Shown here: positions 27,641 to 35,987 of the stretch, piece by piece
Numbering within the stretch: the stretch's first letter is position 1
How the letters are laid out: each line of letters opens with the position of its first letter
NCBI GenBank assembly: GCA_947630015.1
Contig: CANRFY010000001.1
Coordinates: 135,894 to 199,893, forward strand
DNA from: an uncultured Clostridia bacterium
GTDB lineage: Bacteria > Bacillota > Clostridia > Oscillospirales > CAG-272
DNA: 64,000 nucleotides
Direction of reading: 5' to 3'
Position numbers and translations under genes: made by a program
The notes under the pieces: generated by a model
What the model was told of the DNA's origin: nothing
The model's database searches: none
The model's input: the letters and a program-made list of their open reading frames with translations, nothing else

Positions 27641-28882
27641 TTATACCTCGTCACCGTTATTGTATTCGACAGTTTTGGTTACGGACGCAAAAATTTCGCC
27701 GTCGGCGGCGCGCAGGCGCACCTCGTCGCCAGATTTCACGTCCCGCACGCTTTTTACGATCGCGCCGTTTTCTCCGTATACGGCGAAATATCCGCGCGAC
27801 AGAACCGACAGCGGAGCGAGCGCATCGAGCTTCGCCGCCGCGCCCGACAGCGATATGCGTCCAGAATTGATCGCCGCTCTCATGGCGGAAGTCAGCTTAT
27901 CGGTCAGGGCGACCGTCATCATGCGCTTTTCGTCCGTTATCATGCGCGGATCGCACAGGCACCGCCGCGACGACAGCGCCTCGAGCCTGCGGCGCTTCGT
28001 CTCCGCGAGCTTCGACAGCGCGAGCGCGTTATGCGAGATTATATTGCCGAGCTTTCGGCGCAGCTCGCCCGTTTCGGGCAGCGCGATCTCCGCCGCCGCG
28101 GACGGCGTCGGCGCGCGTCTGTCGGCGACAAAATCGCAGATCGTGAAATCGGTCTCATGCCCGACCGCCGAAATAACAGGCACCGCGCATCTTGCGACGG
28201 CTCTCGCGACGCCCTCGTCGTTGAACGCCCATAAATCCTCGATCGAGCCGCCGCCGCGTCCGATTATGACGACGTCGGCTGATTTTGTGCGGCTGAAATA
28301 GTCGAGTCCCGCGATCAGCTGCGGCGGCGCGTCCGGCCCCTGCACGAGCGCGGGATACAGTATCAGCTTCGCCGCCGGAAAGCGGCGGCCGGAGATATTG
28401 ATCATATCGCGGACGGCGGCGCCCGTCGGCGACGTTATTATGCCGACCCTCATCGGTATTTTCGGAAGCGGACGCTTGCGCTCGGGCGCGAACAGTCCCT
28501 CCGCTTCGAGCTTCGCCTTGAGCTGCTCAAACGCGATATAGAGTGCGCCGACGCCGTCGGGCTGCATCGTATCGGCGTAAAGCTGATACTGACCGTCGCG
28601 GACGAATACCGCGATCCGCCCGTGAACGATGACCTTCATCCCGTTTTCCGGCATCCATGTAAGTCTTGACGCGCTCGAACGGAACATCACGGCTTTCAGG
28701 GAGCCGCCCTCGTCCTTGAGCGTAAAATAGAAATGTCCCGTTTTATAGTGATTCGTGAAATTTGATATTTCGCCCTTGACGTAGATGTCGCCGAGTACCG
28801 GATTCGCGTCGAGCGACATTTTGACGTATTCGTTCAGCTCCGTGACCGTCATCGTCATCGGGATCGCCGAGTAATCCTCCAT
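27641..28882 (-). CDS. xseA: Exodeoxyribonuclease VII large subunit
   Basis: The 413-residue nuclease subunit has the N-terminal OB fold (LGDIYVKGEISNFTNHYKTG), the catalytic region with GVITSPTGAAVRDMI and IGRGGGSIEDLWAFNDE, and a C-terminal coiled coil. It lies between the TsaD-like gene and xseB with only short gaps, showing co-expression of both subunits. Confidence 0.95.
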   Translation of the reverse strand: MEDYSAIPMTMTVTELNEYVKMSLDANPVLGDIYVKGEISNFTNHYKTGHFYFTLKDEGGSLKAVMFRSSASRLTWMPENGMKVIVHGRIAVFVRDGQYQLYADTMQPDGVGALYIAFEQLKAKLEAEGLFAPERKRPLPKIPMRVGIITSPTGAAVRDMINISGRRFPAAKLILYPALVQGPDAPPQLIAGLDYFSRTKSADVVIIGRGGGSIEDLWAFNDEGVARAVARCAVPVISAVGHETDFTICDFVADRRAPTPSAAAEIALPETGELRRKLGNIISHNALALSKLAETKRRRLEALSSRRCLCDPRMITDEKRMMTVALTDKLTSAMRAAINSGRISLSGAAAKLDALAPLSVLSRGYFAVYGENGAIVKSVRDVKSGDEVRLRAADGEIFASVTKTVEYNNGDEV

Positions 28883-28885
28883 ATG

Positions 28886-29839
28886 TTATGCTCTCCCCGT
28901 ATGCTTTCTGTACGCGAGACACGCCGCGCCCGCCGCATTGTCGGCCGAATATTCCGGCTCCGCGAAATATACGCCGCCAAGCCCGCAAAGCGTCGGCCTC
29001 ATGCGCCGGCAGCTCATCACGCCGCCGGAAAATATGATCGGGATACCGGGACGTTCGGCGCGCAGAGCGCGCGCCATGCCGTATATCGACGTCGCCACAA
29101 AATCGAGCGTATACGCCGCCGTCGCCGCGATATCGCCTGTTTTTCCGAATATTTCGGCAGCTTTGTTCTCCGCTCCCGACATCGAGCATTGAACTCCGCG
29201 CACCGACGTTTTTACCTCCGTTACTGGTACGCACAACGCCGCCTTCTCGAGCGCTGGGCCGCACGGGAACCGCATCCCCATCATAACGCCGACGCGGTCG
29301 ATGAGCTGTCCCGCGTGCAAGTCGTCGCTGCCGCCGACGCGGTCGATATCAAATTCGCCGCCGCGCGGCGTCACGACCGTCGCATCCGTCGTGCCGCCCG
29401 ATACGTGAAACGCCGCGAATTTTTCGTCCCCGTCGAGCAGATCGAGCCTGCCGGCAGAGTAAAGCGCCGCCGCTATATGCCCCGCCTGATGCGAAAATCC
29501 GTATACCGGCGCGCCGGTGACGGCGGATGCGGCGCGAGCCGCCGCGATCCCGACGAGAAAGCACGGCATATATGAATCGGCCGCGTCGCGCGGAGCGCGC
29601 GAGACGCCGATCGCGTCTATCTTCACGCCCGCGTTCGCGATATCGCCGCCGATCGCGTCCATCAGCTCCGGCAGATTCTTCGTATGCGCGAATACGGCGT
29701 CGCTCTGTCTCAGTCCGCGCGCGCCGTCTGCCACCGGCAGCGGCGCTTTCCTGTTGGAAACGACTGTTCCGTCTATGACAAGCGACGCCGACGTCGTATA
29801 ATTGCTCGTATCTATCCCGAGCGCTGCCGTATGCGTCAT
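28886..29839 (-). CDS. TsaD-like (Gcp/Kae1 family) paralog
   Basis: The 317-residue protein has the ASKHA fold starts ALGIDTSNYTTSASLV and SGGTTD, plus an HQAGH motif matching the HxxxH metal ligands of TsaD. It is shorter and more divergent than genuine TsaD, which makes tRNA t6A, and resembles the second M22-family gene found in clostridial nusB-xse clusters. It may be an accessory or a substitute; a true TsaD elsewhere in the genome would decide. Its start overlaps nusB by four bases' worth of sequence. Confidence 0.8.
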   Translation of the reverse strand: MTHTAALGIDTSNYTTSASLVIDGTVVSNRKAPLPVADGARGLRQSDAVFAHTKNLPELMDAIGGDIANAGVKIDAIGVSRAPRDAADSYMPCFLVGIAAARAASAVTGAPVYGFSHQAGHIAAALYSAGRLDLLDGDEKFAAFHVSGGTTDATVVTPRGGEFDIDRVGGSDDLHAGQLIDRVGVMMGMRFPCGPALEKAALCVPVTEVKTSVRGVQCSMSGAENKAAEIFGKTGDIAATAAYTLDFVATSIYGMARALRAERPGIPIIFSGGVMSCRRMRPTLCGLGGVYFAEPEYSADNAAGAACLAYRKHTGRA

Positions 29840-30273
29840 TTATTTTCGCCCCGACGCGGAACAGGCGTCTTTTCGATCGACGCGTCGCTCGCCATGCTGC
29901 TGAGTATGCCGTTTACAAACGATGCGGACGCGCCCTCGTCGAAATGCTTCGCAAGCTCGACCGCCTCATTGATCGTCACGCTCTTCGGCATTTCGGGCAT
30001 ATAGTAAAGCTCATATGCGGCGAGGCGCAGTATCGCGAGCGTTACGCGCGACATACGTTCGAGGCTCCATTCTATCGCGCACGACGAAATTTTTTCGTCA
30101 AGCTCGCCTATGTGATCCCATACGCCGAAATAGACTGTTTTTATATAATCGTTTTCGATGATGTCGCGGAGACTGAGCGAACGGACGTATACCTCGTTCG
30201 CGTCCGCATCCATGTTGCACGCGCGCTCGTATAAAAGCGTCATTGCCGTCTCTCTTGCCTCATGTCTTGTCAT
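29836..30273 (-). CDS. nusB: Transcription antitermination factor NusB
   Basis: The 145-residue all-helical RNA-binding protein starts TRHEARETAMTLLYE and contains the conserved ILRLAAYELYYMPEMPKSV and INEAVELAKHFD segments. NusB with NusE (S10) supports rRNA antitermination. It is the first gene of the long minus-strand housekeeping block and has its own promoter. Confidence 0.95.
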   Translation of the reverse strand: MTRHEARETAMTLLYERACNMDADANEVYVRSLSLRDIIENDYIKTVYFGVWDHIGELDEKISSCAIEWSLERMSRVTLAILRLAAYELYYMPEMPKSVTINEAVELAKHFDEGASASFVNGILSSMASDASIEKTPVPRRGENK

Positions 30274-30310
30274 TGTGTCACCTGTTAATTTTGCATATCG
30301 ATACAGTTTA

Positions 30311-30338
30311 ATTATATCATATATGGGAAAAAAGTCAA
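30311..30338 (-). promoter_or_regulatory. Sigma-A promoter of the nusB operon
   Basis: TTGACT and the perfect -10 TATAAT are separated by 16 nt on the minus strand, 38 nt upstream of the nusB start. Confidence 0.8.
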
Positions 30339-30381
30339 CGGCGAATCGGTTTTACTCGGCGACTCCGATCAAATAATTTTT

Positions 30382-30412
30382 GTGGGGAAAACTTTAAATA
30401 AGTTTTCCCCAC
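30382..30412. repeat. Strong inverted repeat between nusB and the M23 gene
   Basis: A perfect 13-bp stem, GTGGGGAAAACTT with AAGTTTTCCCCAC, has a 5-nt AT loop. Neither side runs directly into a U tract, so it is not a classical terminator. It sits just upstream of the nusB promoter and could end transcription of the gene remnant or act as an operator. Confidence 0.55.
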
Positions 30413-30416
30413 GCCT

Positions 30417-30525
30417 TTATTTCCGCTCGTCAAGCTCGCCCGCAAGTCGCGCAAGCTCGCGGAAGCGGTCAGTATCTCGTATCGGATCGAACCACTGAAA
30501 CTCCTGAGTATGCTGTATACACTCC
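30417..30525 (-). pseudogene. Remnant of a gene C-terminus
   Basis: One minus-strand frame reads as a natural protein end, FQWFDPIRDTDRFRELARL and so on to a TAA stop, and resembles C-termini of TPR-type proteins (the FDPIRDDPRF pattern). It has no start codon: the frame is closed by a stop near 30606 and degenerates upstream. The rest of the 322-nt gap holds only the inverted repeat and the nusB promoter. Confidence 0.35.
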
Positions 30526-30595
30526 CTCGCGTCGCCGCGCCGTCTGCCATTATTTCGCCCGTATCGATTGCGCGCTCCGGCGGCAAAATAAGAGC

Positions 30596-31609
30596 ATGAA
30601 ACGCATTTTATATAGGATCATATCAGCCGCCGCGTCGCTGTCGCTGCTTTTGCCGCACGCCGACGTGTGTGCCGCCGGAGTCGAGGACGTCGAAAAAGAC
30701 ACAAGCGGCGGCTATATCAAATACATCGACTTCGACGTAACCGCCGCCGCGATGTCGGACGCCGCCGGCGTCGATATAGAAACGCGCGGCTCCGACGTCC
30801 ATATCGACTGGATCTCGGCGCTGTCGCTACTCGCGGTCAAATACGGCGGCGATTTCTCGCGCTATAAGCGCTCCGATCTCGACGCTGTGTGCGGCCGGCT
30901 GTCCTCGGGCGAGACGGCTTTTGATATAACGCCGAACGAGAAGCTTTATAAATATTATCTCGAGGCATACGGCGCCGTACTCGGCGGGATGCTCGGCGAA
31001 TACGTCAGGACCGAATATTCGGACGGCGGGGCCGTTTCCGTCACAGACGGATACGGCGTGCGCGCATTCTCTCCCATCGCCGCAGGCTTCTGGTACAACG
31101 ATTACGACGACTTCGGCGCGGCCCGTTCGTTCGGATACCGGCGTCCCCATCTCGGACACGATATGATGGGATCGGTCGGCACGCCGATAATCGCTATCGA
31201 GAGCGGCTATATCGAGGCGCTCGGCTGGAACGTGTACGGCGGATGGAGATGCGGTATTCGCAGCTTCGACGGTAAACGCTACTATTATTATGCGCATCTG
31301 CGGCGCGGGCATCCGTATGCCGATCTGTACGAGGGCAAAACCGTCATGGCAGGCGAGGTGATCGGCTATCTCGGCATGACGGGATACAGCACGCGCGAGG
31401 ATAAAAACAACATCGATACGCCTCATCTTCACGTCGGACTTGAAGTCATTTTCGATCCTTCACAGAAGGACGGATATAACCAGATCTGGATCGATATGTA
31501 CGAGCTTTGCAAATTTCTCTCCGACAACCGCGCGCCGACAGCGCGCGACGGCGTATCAGGCGAGACCGTATCGCGCGTTTATTTGACGTATCCCGAATCG
31601 CCCGACTAA
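30596..31609 (+). CDS. Exported M23 (LytM) metallopeptidase
   Basis: The 337-residue protein has a signal peptide (cut near AGVEDV), an unassigned 130-residue N-terminal region, and a C-terminal M23 peptidase domain with zinc ligands in LGHDMMG and HLHVGLEV. It should cleave peptidoglycan peptides or serve as a LytM scaffold outside the membrane. The form with intact His/Asp ligands suggests activity. The ATG at 30596 lacks a good ribosome site, so the start is less certain than the frame. Confidence 0.85.
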   Translation: MKRILYRIISAAASLSLLLPHADVCAAGVEDVEKDTSGGYIKYIDFDVTAAAMSDAAGVDIETRGSDVHIDWISALSLLAVKYGGDFSRYKRSDLDAVCGRLSSGETAFDITPNEKLYKYYLEAYGAVLGGMLGEYVRTEYSDGGAVSVTDGYGVRAFSPIAAGFWYNDYDDFGAARSFGYRRPHLGHDMMGSVGTPIIAIESGYIEALGWNVYGGWRCGIRSFDGKRYYYYAHLRRGHPYADLYEGKTVMAGEVIGYLGMTGYSTREDKNNIDTPHLHVGLEVIFDPSQKDGYNQIWIDMYELCKFLSDNRAPTARDGVSGETVSRVYLTYPESPD

Positions 31610-31639
31610 AGCAAATTCGATAAAAATGCGAGCTTTGAC

Positions 31640-31668
31640 TTGAAAACGCGCGCGCCGTATGGTATATT
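31640..31668 (+). promoter_or_regulatory. Sigma-A promoter for the DUF3021-like gene
   Basis: TTGAAA and TATATT with a 17-nt spacer and an extended TGG. It is 33 nt upstream of the ATG at 31701. Confidence 0.75.
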
Positions 31669-31700
31669 TAGATAAGGTGTTTTTGAGAAAGGCTCGCACA

Positions 31701-32147
31701 ATGAAGAAAAAGATAAAAGACGGCGCCGCCGTCGTACTTAAGCGGCTCGTCTATCCCACATCAGTTATATATACGGTCATAACGCTCGCGCTCTATATCG
31801 CCGGATCGTTCATCGGCAAGGGCAAAATACCGACGCTGCGCACGGTTCTGCTCGTTTTGGCGTTTTCGTTCGTCATCAGCTTGGCGGGCATGATCCTCGC
31901 CGCAAAACGGCTCCATCTCGCGCTCCGCGTCGCGATCCACTACGCGATGCTCGCCTCGTCGTTCTTCGGCCTCTTCTTCCTCGCCGCCGATTTCGATCCG
32001 AGCCGCGGGCTTTCGATCATATCGTTTTTCGCATTCACGCTGATATACGCGTCCGTGTGCGCGACTGTCTTCGCCGTGCGCGGACACGCAAAAAAATCGC
32101 GCGCCGACCGCGCGGAATACAAGTCGATATATGACAAGAGCATCTGA
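31701..32147 (+). CDS. Four-helix membrane protein, DUF3021-like
   Basis: The 148-residue protein has a basic N-terminus and four membrane helices at about residues 18-37, 47-66, 77-97 and 104-125, with a central HLALRVAIHYAML segment typical of DUF3021-like proteins. Members often sit beside LytTR regulators, but none is seen here. The ATG at 31701 has GAAAGG upstream. It overlaps the next lipoprotein gene by 17 nt. Confidence 0.7.
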   Translation: MKKKIKDGAAVVLKRLVYPTSVIYTVITLALYIAGSFIGKGKIPTLRTVLLVLAFSFVISLAGMILAAKRLHLALRVAIHYAMLASSFFGLFFLAADFDPSRGLSIISFFAFTLIYASVCATVFAVRGHAKKSRADRAEYKSIYDKSI

Positions 32148-33003
32148 ACTCGCGATATTTGCGGTCGCGGCGTCGCTTCTTGCGCTTGCGTCATACGGAT
32201 GCGGCAGGCGCGGCGAGCCGCCCGAGACGGACGCCGCGTCGACTGTTTTGACCAACGCTGCGGACGAGACGGACGCCGGCACATTCTATATCGATTTTAA
32301 CGCCGGAGGCGCGTCGGATACTGACGACGTCCCGCCGTCCGTCGGAGGCGTCGACGACGAAACGCTCGACAAAATCAGGCTCGAGCCGACGCTCGACATG
32401 GGTTCCGACTATCTTGACAGGTTCCTCTTCGTGTGCGACAGGACAGTGTTCGGACTTAAAGCGCTCGGTATGCTCGATGAGGGACGCGGCACCGATCAGG
32501 TCGTCAGCGGCGAGGGCGCGTCGCTGTTCGTTATGGCTCCGTCGCCGACCGTATATACGGCCGAAAACGGCTCGGAGCCGCTCGTCGATCTGATCGCGCG
32601 ACGCCAGCCGGAATACGTGCTGCTTGCCGTCGGCGCCGACGATATATCGCGCAAGCCGAAACCCGCATACGCGGATTTTCGCGAGGCTTATCTAAATCTG
32701 ATCACATCGGTGGCGGAGGCGTCGCCGTCGACGACTGTCATCTGTATGTCGATTTTGCCGGGATCGCCGTCGTCGGGCGTCAGCGTTTACAACGCCGAGC
32801 AGTATAACGCGCTCATAATCGAAGCCGCCGCGTCGTCAGGCTCCGACCGCGTCTATTATCTCGACGCGGCGTCCGCATTCGCCGCGCAGAGCGGATATCT
32901 CCGCGCCGACTGCGACGGCGGCAGCTCGCAGCTGTCGACGACGGGATTCAAACGGCTGCTCGACATCATAAAAACGCATTATGTCGCCAGCGCGTCGACA
33001 TAA
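32131..33003 (+). CDS. SGNH-like lipoprotein lacking catalytic residues
   Basis: The 290-residue protein carries a lipoprotein signal (Cys at about 24), an acidic Thr-rich linker, and an SGNH/GDSL-hydrolase-like domain from about residue 85. Clostridial relatives have FIGDS at block I and DGxHL at block V; here these read FVCDRT and GGSSQL, so both the Ser nucleophile and the Asp/His pair look lost. Block-III-like VLLAVGADDIS remains. It probably binds rather than cleaves, for example a wall polymer. It is coupled to the DUF3021-like gene. Confidence 0.75.
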   Translation: MTRASELAIFAVAASLLALASYGCGRRGEPPETDAASTVLTNAADETDAGTFYIDFNAGGASDTDDVPPSVGGVDDETLDKIRLEPTLDMGSDYLDRFLFVCDRTVFGLKALGMLDEGRGTDQVVSGEGASLFVMAPSPTVYTAENGSEPLVDLIARRQPEYVLLAVGADDISRKPKPAYADFREAYLNLITSVAEASPSTTVICMSILPGSPSSGVSVYNAEQYNALIIEAAASSGSDRVYYLDAASAFAAQSGYLRADCDGGSSQLSTTGFKRLLDIIKTHYVASAST

Positions 33004-33011
33004 ATTCATTA

Positions 33012-33062
33012 AAACATAAAACGCTCCGAAGACCGTCGCGGCCTCCGGAGCGTTTATTATTT
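33012..33062. terminator. Bidirectional terminator
   Basis: AAACGCTCCG and CGGAGCGTTT form a 10-bp stem around a 17-nt loop, flanked by A-rich and T-rich sequence. It separates the convergent lipoprotein and PepSY genes. Confidence 0.8.
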
Positions 33063-33064
33063 TG

Positions 33065-35275
33065 TCAGTCGTCGTGTTCGCGCTTGAATTTGATTATCGA
33101 ACCGGTCGCCGCGTTCACGTCGTATTCGTACTCGTATCCGCCCGATTTGAACTCGATCTCGTACATATCGACGCCGTCGTCGCGGTCGCGCTCGCATTTA
33201 TATCCGCGAATGTCGGCCTCGGTAAGCCCCGCGTGCGCAAGGACGATCGCCCTCGCCTGCTCCATCGATACGGCCGCGCCGCTCCCATCCGTCCCCGACG
33301 GCTTCGTCGGCGGCGTGTAATCGTCGTCGCGCTCGCGCTTCTGCTTCACGATCGCGCCCGTCGCCGCGTTCACGTCGTATTCGTACTCGTATCCGCCCGA
33401 TTTAAACTCGATCTCGTATACGTCGATCCCATCCTCCATATCGCGGATGCACTTGTAGCCCGTGATTTCGGATTCATTCACACCCGCGTGTGCGAGCGCT
33501 TTCGCCTTTGCCTCAGCCTCCGTTATGCCCGTTCCCGTCGGCGGCTGGGAGGTCGCGTGGCGCTCGACGTCGGATTTGATGATCTCGCCCGTCGCGACTG
33601 CGATCTCATAGTCGTATTCGTTATTGTTTGCGTAGAATTCGATCTCGTACACGTCGACGCCGTCGTCGCGGTCGCGGACGCACTTGTAACCCGTGATTTC
33701 GGATTCATTCACACCCGCGTGTGCGAGCGCTTTCGCCTTTGCCTCAGCCTCCGTTATGCCCGTTCCCGTCGGCGGCTGGGAGGTCGCGTGGCGCTCGACG
33801 TCGGATTTGATGATCTCGCCCGTCGCGACTGCGATCTCATAGTCGTATTCATTATTGTTTGCGTAGAATTCGATCTCGTACACGTCGACGCCGTCGTCGC
33901 GGTCGCGGATGCACTTGTAGCCGGTGATTTCGGATTCATTCACTCCCGCGTGTGCGAGCGCTTTCGCCTTTGCCTCGGCCTCGGTTATGCCCGTTCCCGT
34001 CGGCGGCTGGGAGGTCGCGTGGCGCTCGACGTCGGATTTGATGATCTCGCCCGTCGCGACTGCGATCTCATAGTCGTATTCATTATTGTTTGCGTAGAAT
34101 TCGATCTCGTACACGTCGACGCCGTCGTCGCGGTCGCGGATGCACTTGTAGCCGGTAATTTCGGATTCATTCACTCCCGCGTGTGCGAGCGCTTTCGCCT
34201 TTGCCTCGGCCTCGGTTATGCCCATTCCCGTCGGCGGCTGCGTGGTCGGCGGCTGTTTTCCCGTCGCGTCGCGCTCCATGTCTATTATCGCGCCGGTCAG
34301 AGCGTCGACGTCATATTCGTATTCGTACACGATCTCGCCGTCGTCATAGGTGAATTCAAGCTCGTACACCATGACGCCATGCTCGTAATCGATCCTCGGC
34401 TGCTTTATAACCGTTGCCTTATCCTTCGGGACGCCGGCGTCCGCCAGCGCCGCGTCGAGCGCCTGCTCGGGGCTTATATACGCGCCCGCGCTCGGCGTTC
34501 CGGTCGAAACTATCGCCGACGCGCCGCCGCTCTCGCCGTCTCCGCGGCGGAGAAGATTGAGTTCGTTGATCGAAAGCGCCGCCAGCTCCGCGAACGTATG
34601 GATCCTGCCGCCGTTCGCGGTCTCCGCCGCCATGATCTCGGAGATCAGACGCGCCTTGCCCTTTGTGATCCCGTATTGCTCCGCGAGCGCGTCAAGGTCT
34701 GAATCGGGCGTCACCGTCTGCGCCAGCACCGCGCCGTCGAACATCGCGCCGATCAGCTCCGTTACGCGCGTTTTCAGCCGCTCCGCATATGCGGCGTCGC
34801 CGCCGTCGACAGATACGAGTATCGAGTTGGCGATATCGGACAGATATCCCTCGCGCAGCATCGCGCCCACGAGCGCGTTCACCGTCACGTCGAGCGTGCT
34901 GCCGCTGAAATCCATGTCGCCGATCACGATCTCGGCGTCGCGGTTGAGCGCCTTGACCTCGATCACGCGTTCGTTTTTGTTCACGCTGATCTCGATGCCC
35001 GGGTTGACGTCGAGCGATACTACCGACGCAACCTTGCGTCCGCCGCCCGCATATGCGCCGATCGCGACGGTCAGGCCAAGCACGAGTACGAGCGCCGCCG
35101 CGATCGCGCCCGCCCAGCGATAAACGCGCGGCCGCTTTGACCGCGATTTCGCCTCGACTGCGGCATCGTCGGCGCGAGCGCCGTTTTTAACGTCGTTGAT
35201 CACGCCCTCGGCGTCGTTCGGAGCGGCTCTGTTTACGGCTCCGTTTATTTTCTTTTCAATATCGTTGTTTTTCAT
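33065..35275 (-). CDS. RsgI-like anti-sigma membrane protein with six PepSY domains
   Basis: The 736-residue protein has a cytoplasmic N-terminus, one membrane helix at about residues 53-75, and an extracellular RsgI-like segment (VVSLDVNPGIEISVNKNERV). A helical region follows, then six PepSY-type repeats of about 70-77 residues, each with an ITEAEAKAKALAHAG-like helix and a YEIEF strand. Three consecutive copies are almost identical. RsgI-type proteins sequester a sigma factor and release it on an outside signal. It lies 18 nt after the ECF sigma gene, so the pair is a likely sigma/anti-sigma unit. GGAG precedes the ATG. Confidence 0.85.
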   Translation of the reverse strand: MKNNDIEKKINGAVNRAAPNDAEGVINDVKNGARADDAAVEAKSRSKRPRVYRWAGAIAAALVLVLGLTVAIGAYAGGGRKVASVVSLDVNPGIEISVNKNERVIEVKALNRDAEIVIGDMDFSGSTLDVTVNALVGAMLREGYLSDIANSILVSVDGGDAAYAERLKTRVTELIGAMFDGAVLAQTVTPDSDLDALAEQYGITKGKARLISEIMAAETANGGRIHTFAELAALSINELNLLRRGDGESGGASAIVSTGTPSAGAYISPEQALDAALADAGVPKDKATVIKQPRIDYEHGVMVYELEFTYDDGEIVYEYEYDVDALTGAIIDMERDATGKQPPTTQPPTGMGITEAEAKAKALAHAGVNESEITGYKCIRDRDDGVDVYEIEFYANNNEYDYEIAVATGEIIKSDVERHATSQPPTGTGITEAEAKAKALAHAGVNESEITGYKCIRDRDDGVDVYEIEFYANNNEYDYEIAVATGEIIKSDVERHATSQPPTGTGITEAEAKAKALAHAGVNESEITGYKCVRDRDDGVDVYEIEFYANNNEYDYEIAVATGEIIKSDVERHATSQPPTGTGITEAEAKAKALAHAGVNESEITGYKCIRDMEDGIDVYEIEFKSGGYEYEYDVNAATGAIVKQKRERDDDYTPPTKPSGTDGSGAAVSMEQARAIVLAHAGLTEADIRGYKCERDRDDGVDMYEIEFKSGGYEYEYDVNAATGSIIKFKREHDD
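33445..34232 (-). repeat. 231-bp tandem repeats encoding PepSY domains
   Basis: A 231-nt unit recurs in phase (77 codons). Three full copies differ by only a few bases, and a fourth begins identically and then diverges after the GYKCIRD codons. Near-identity at synonymous positions points to recent duplication or gene conversion. Confidence 0.9.
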
Positions 35276-35293
35276 CGTCGATCTCCTCTCTTA

Positions 35294-35836
35294 TCATTTC
35301 GCGTCATTATTTTCTGTGAGCGACGCGCGGAGCTTTCGCATCGCGCGGTTATATTTTGACAATACTGTCGACAGCGGCAGATTCATAAATCCCGCGATCT
35401 CGCGGTGCCTGTATCCGGCCGCCGCGTGAAGCATCACGATCTGGCGTTCCTCGTCCGACAGCGCCGAGACGCATTCGGAAAGGATCATGCGGTCGTCAGT
35501 CGTCAGCTCGGTCGAATCGGGATGGTACCGTTCCCACATATCGTCCGGAAGCTCGACTGTTTTTCTCCGCCGCAGAACGGACAGCGAGAGATTTTTTGCG
35601 ATAGTCAGAAGCCATGCCATCGGCTTTCCGCCGAAATATCTGTTTGCCGACGTAGCGACCGAAACGTATACGTCGTGCGTCACATCCTCGGCGTCGGACG
35701 GATCGCGCACTATCGACAGCGAAAAGCCGAATATGCTTGACCGCGTTTCCGTGTACAGCTCTCCGAGCGCATCCATATCGCCGTCGGCGACGGCTCTCAA
35801 TTGTGAATCCAATCTCTCCTCTGTGTCTTTTGTCAT
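35294..35836 (-). CDS. ECF-type RNA polymerase sigma factor
   Basis: The 180-residue protein has sigma region 2 (ALGELYTETRSSIFGFSLSI, then DAEDVTHDVYV) and region 4 (LSDEERQIVMLHAAAGYRHR with a helix-turn-helix around LPLSTVLSKYNRAMRKL). There is no region 3, as expected of ECF factors. I start at the ATG at 35836, which has AGGGG 8 nt upstream. It is encoded directly before the RsgI-like PepSY protein, its probable inhibitor. Target genes are unknown; autoregulation is likely but no promoter could be assigned. Confidence 0.9.
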   Translation of the reverse strand: MTKDTEERLDSQLRAVADGDMDALGELYTETRSSIFGFSLSIVRDPSDAEDVTHDVYVSVATSANRYFGGKPMAWLLTIAKNLSLSVLRRRKTVELPDDMWERYHPDSTELTTDDRMILSECVSALSDEERQIVMLHAAAGYRHREIAGFMNLPLSTVLSKYNRAMRKLRASLTENNDAK

Positions 35837-35922
35837 TTTTCTCGCCCCTTTCACTATAATAACGCGCGAGATCGACGTTTTATCGCACGCGCGAAAAAAT
35901 TTTTCAGAAATTTTTTGATTTT

Positions 35923-35966
35923 CAAAAAAGGCAAAAACCTGCGGGAAGCCAGCTTTGACTTCCCGC
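35923..35966 (-). terminator. Intrinsic terminator after the SpoIID-like gene
   Basis: GCGGGAAG and CTTCCCGC pair around a 10-nt loop; on the minus strand TTTTTGCCTTTTTT follows. It ends the coaE-to-SpoIID block. Confidence 0.85.
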
Positions 35967-35987
35967 ATCGATCCGACCGGCGTCGGA

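Noticed and set aside
30560..30600. A forespore-type promoter (GGCAAAATAA) directly before the M23 peptidase
   Set aside because: The match to SigF/SigG consensus is incomplete, it would lie only 4-10 nt from the start codon, and no -35 fits.
33445..34232. Regular repeats as a CRISPR array
   Set aside because: The repeat period is 231 nt with no spacers; the repeats are coding.
33062..34702. A 546-codon open frame on the plus strand, repetitive and Arg/Val-rich
   Set aside because: It is the exact antisense of the PepSY repeats; its repeats follow from the real gene, and it has no ribosome site or natural composition.
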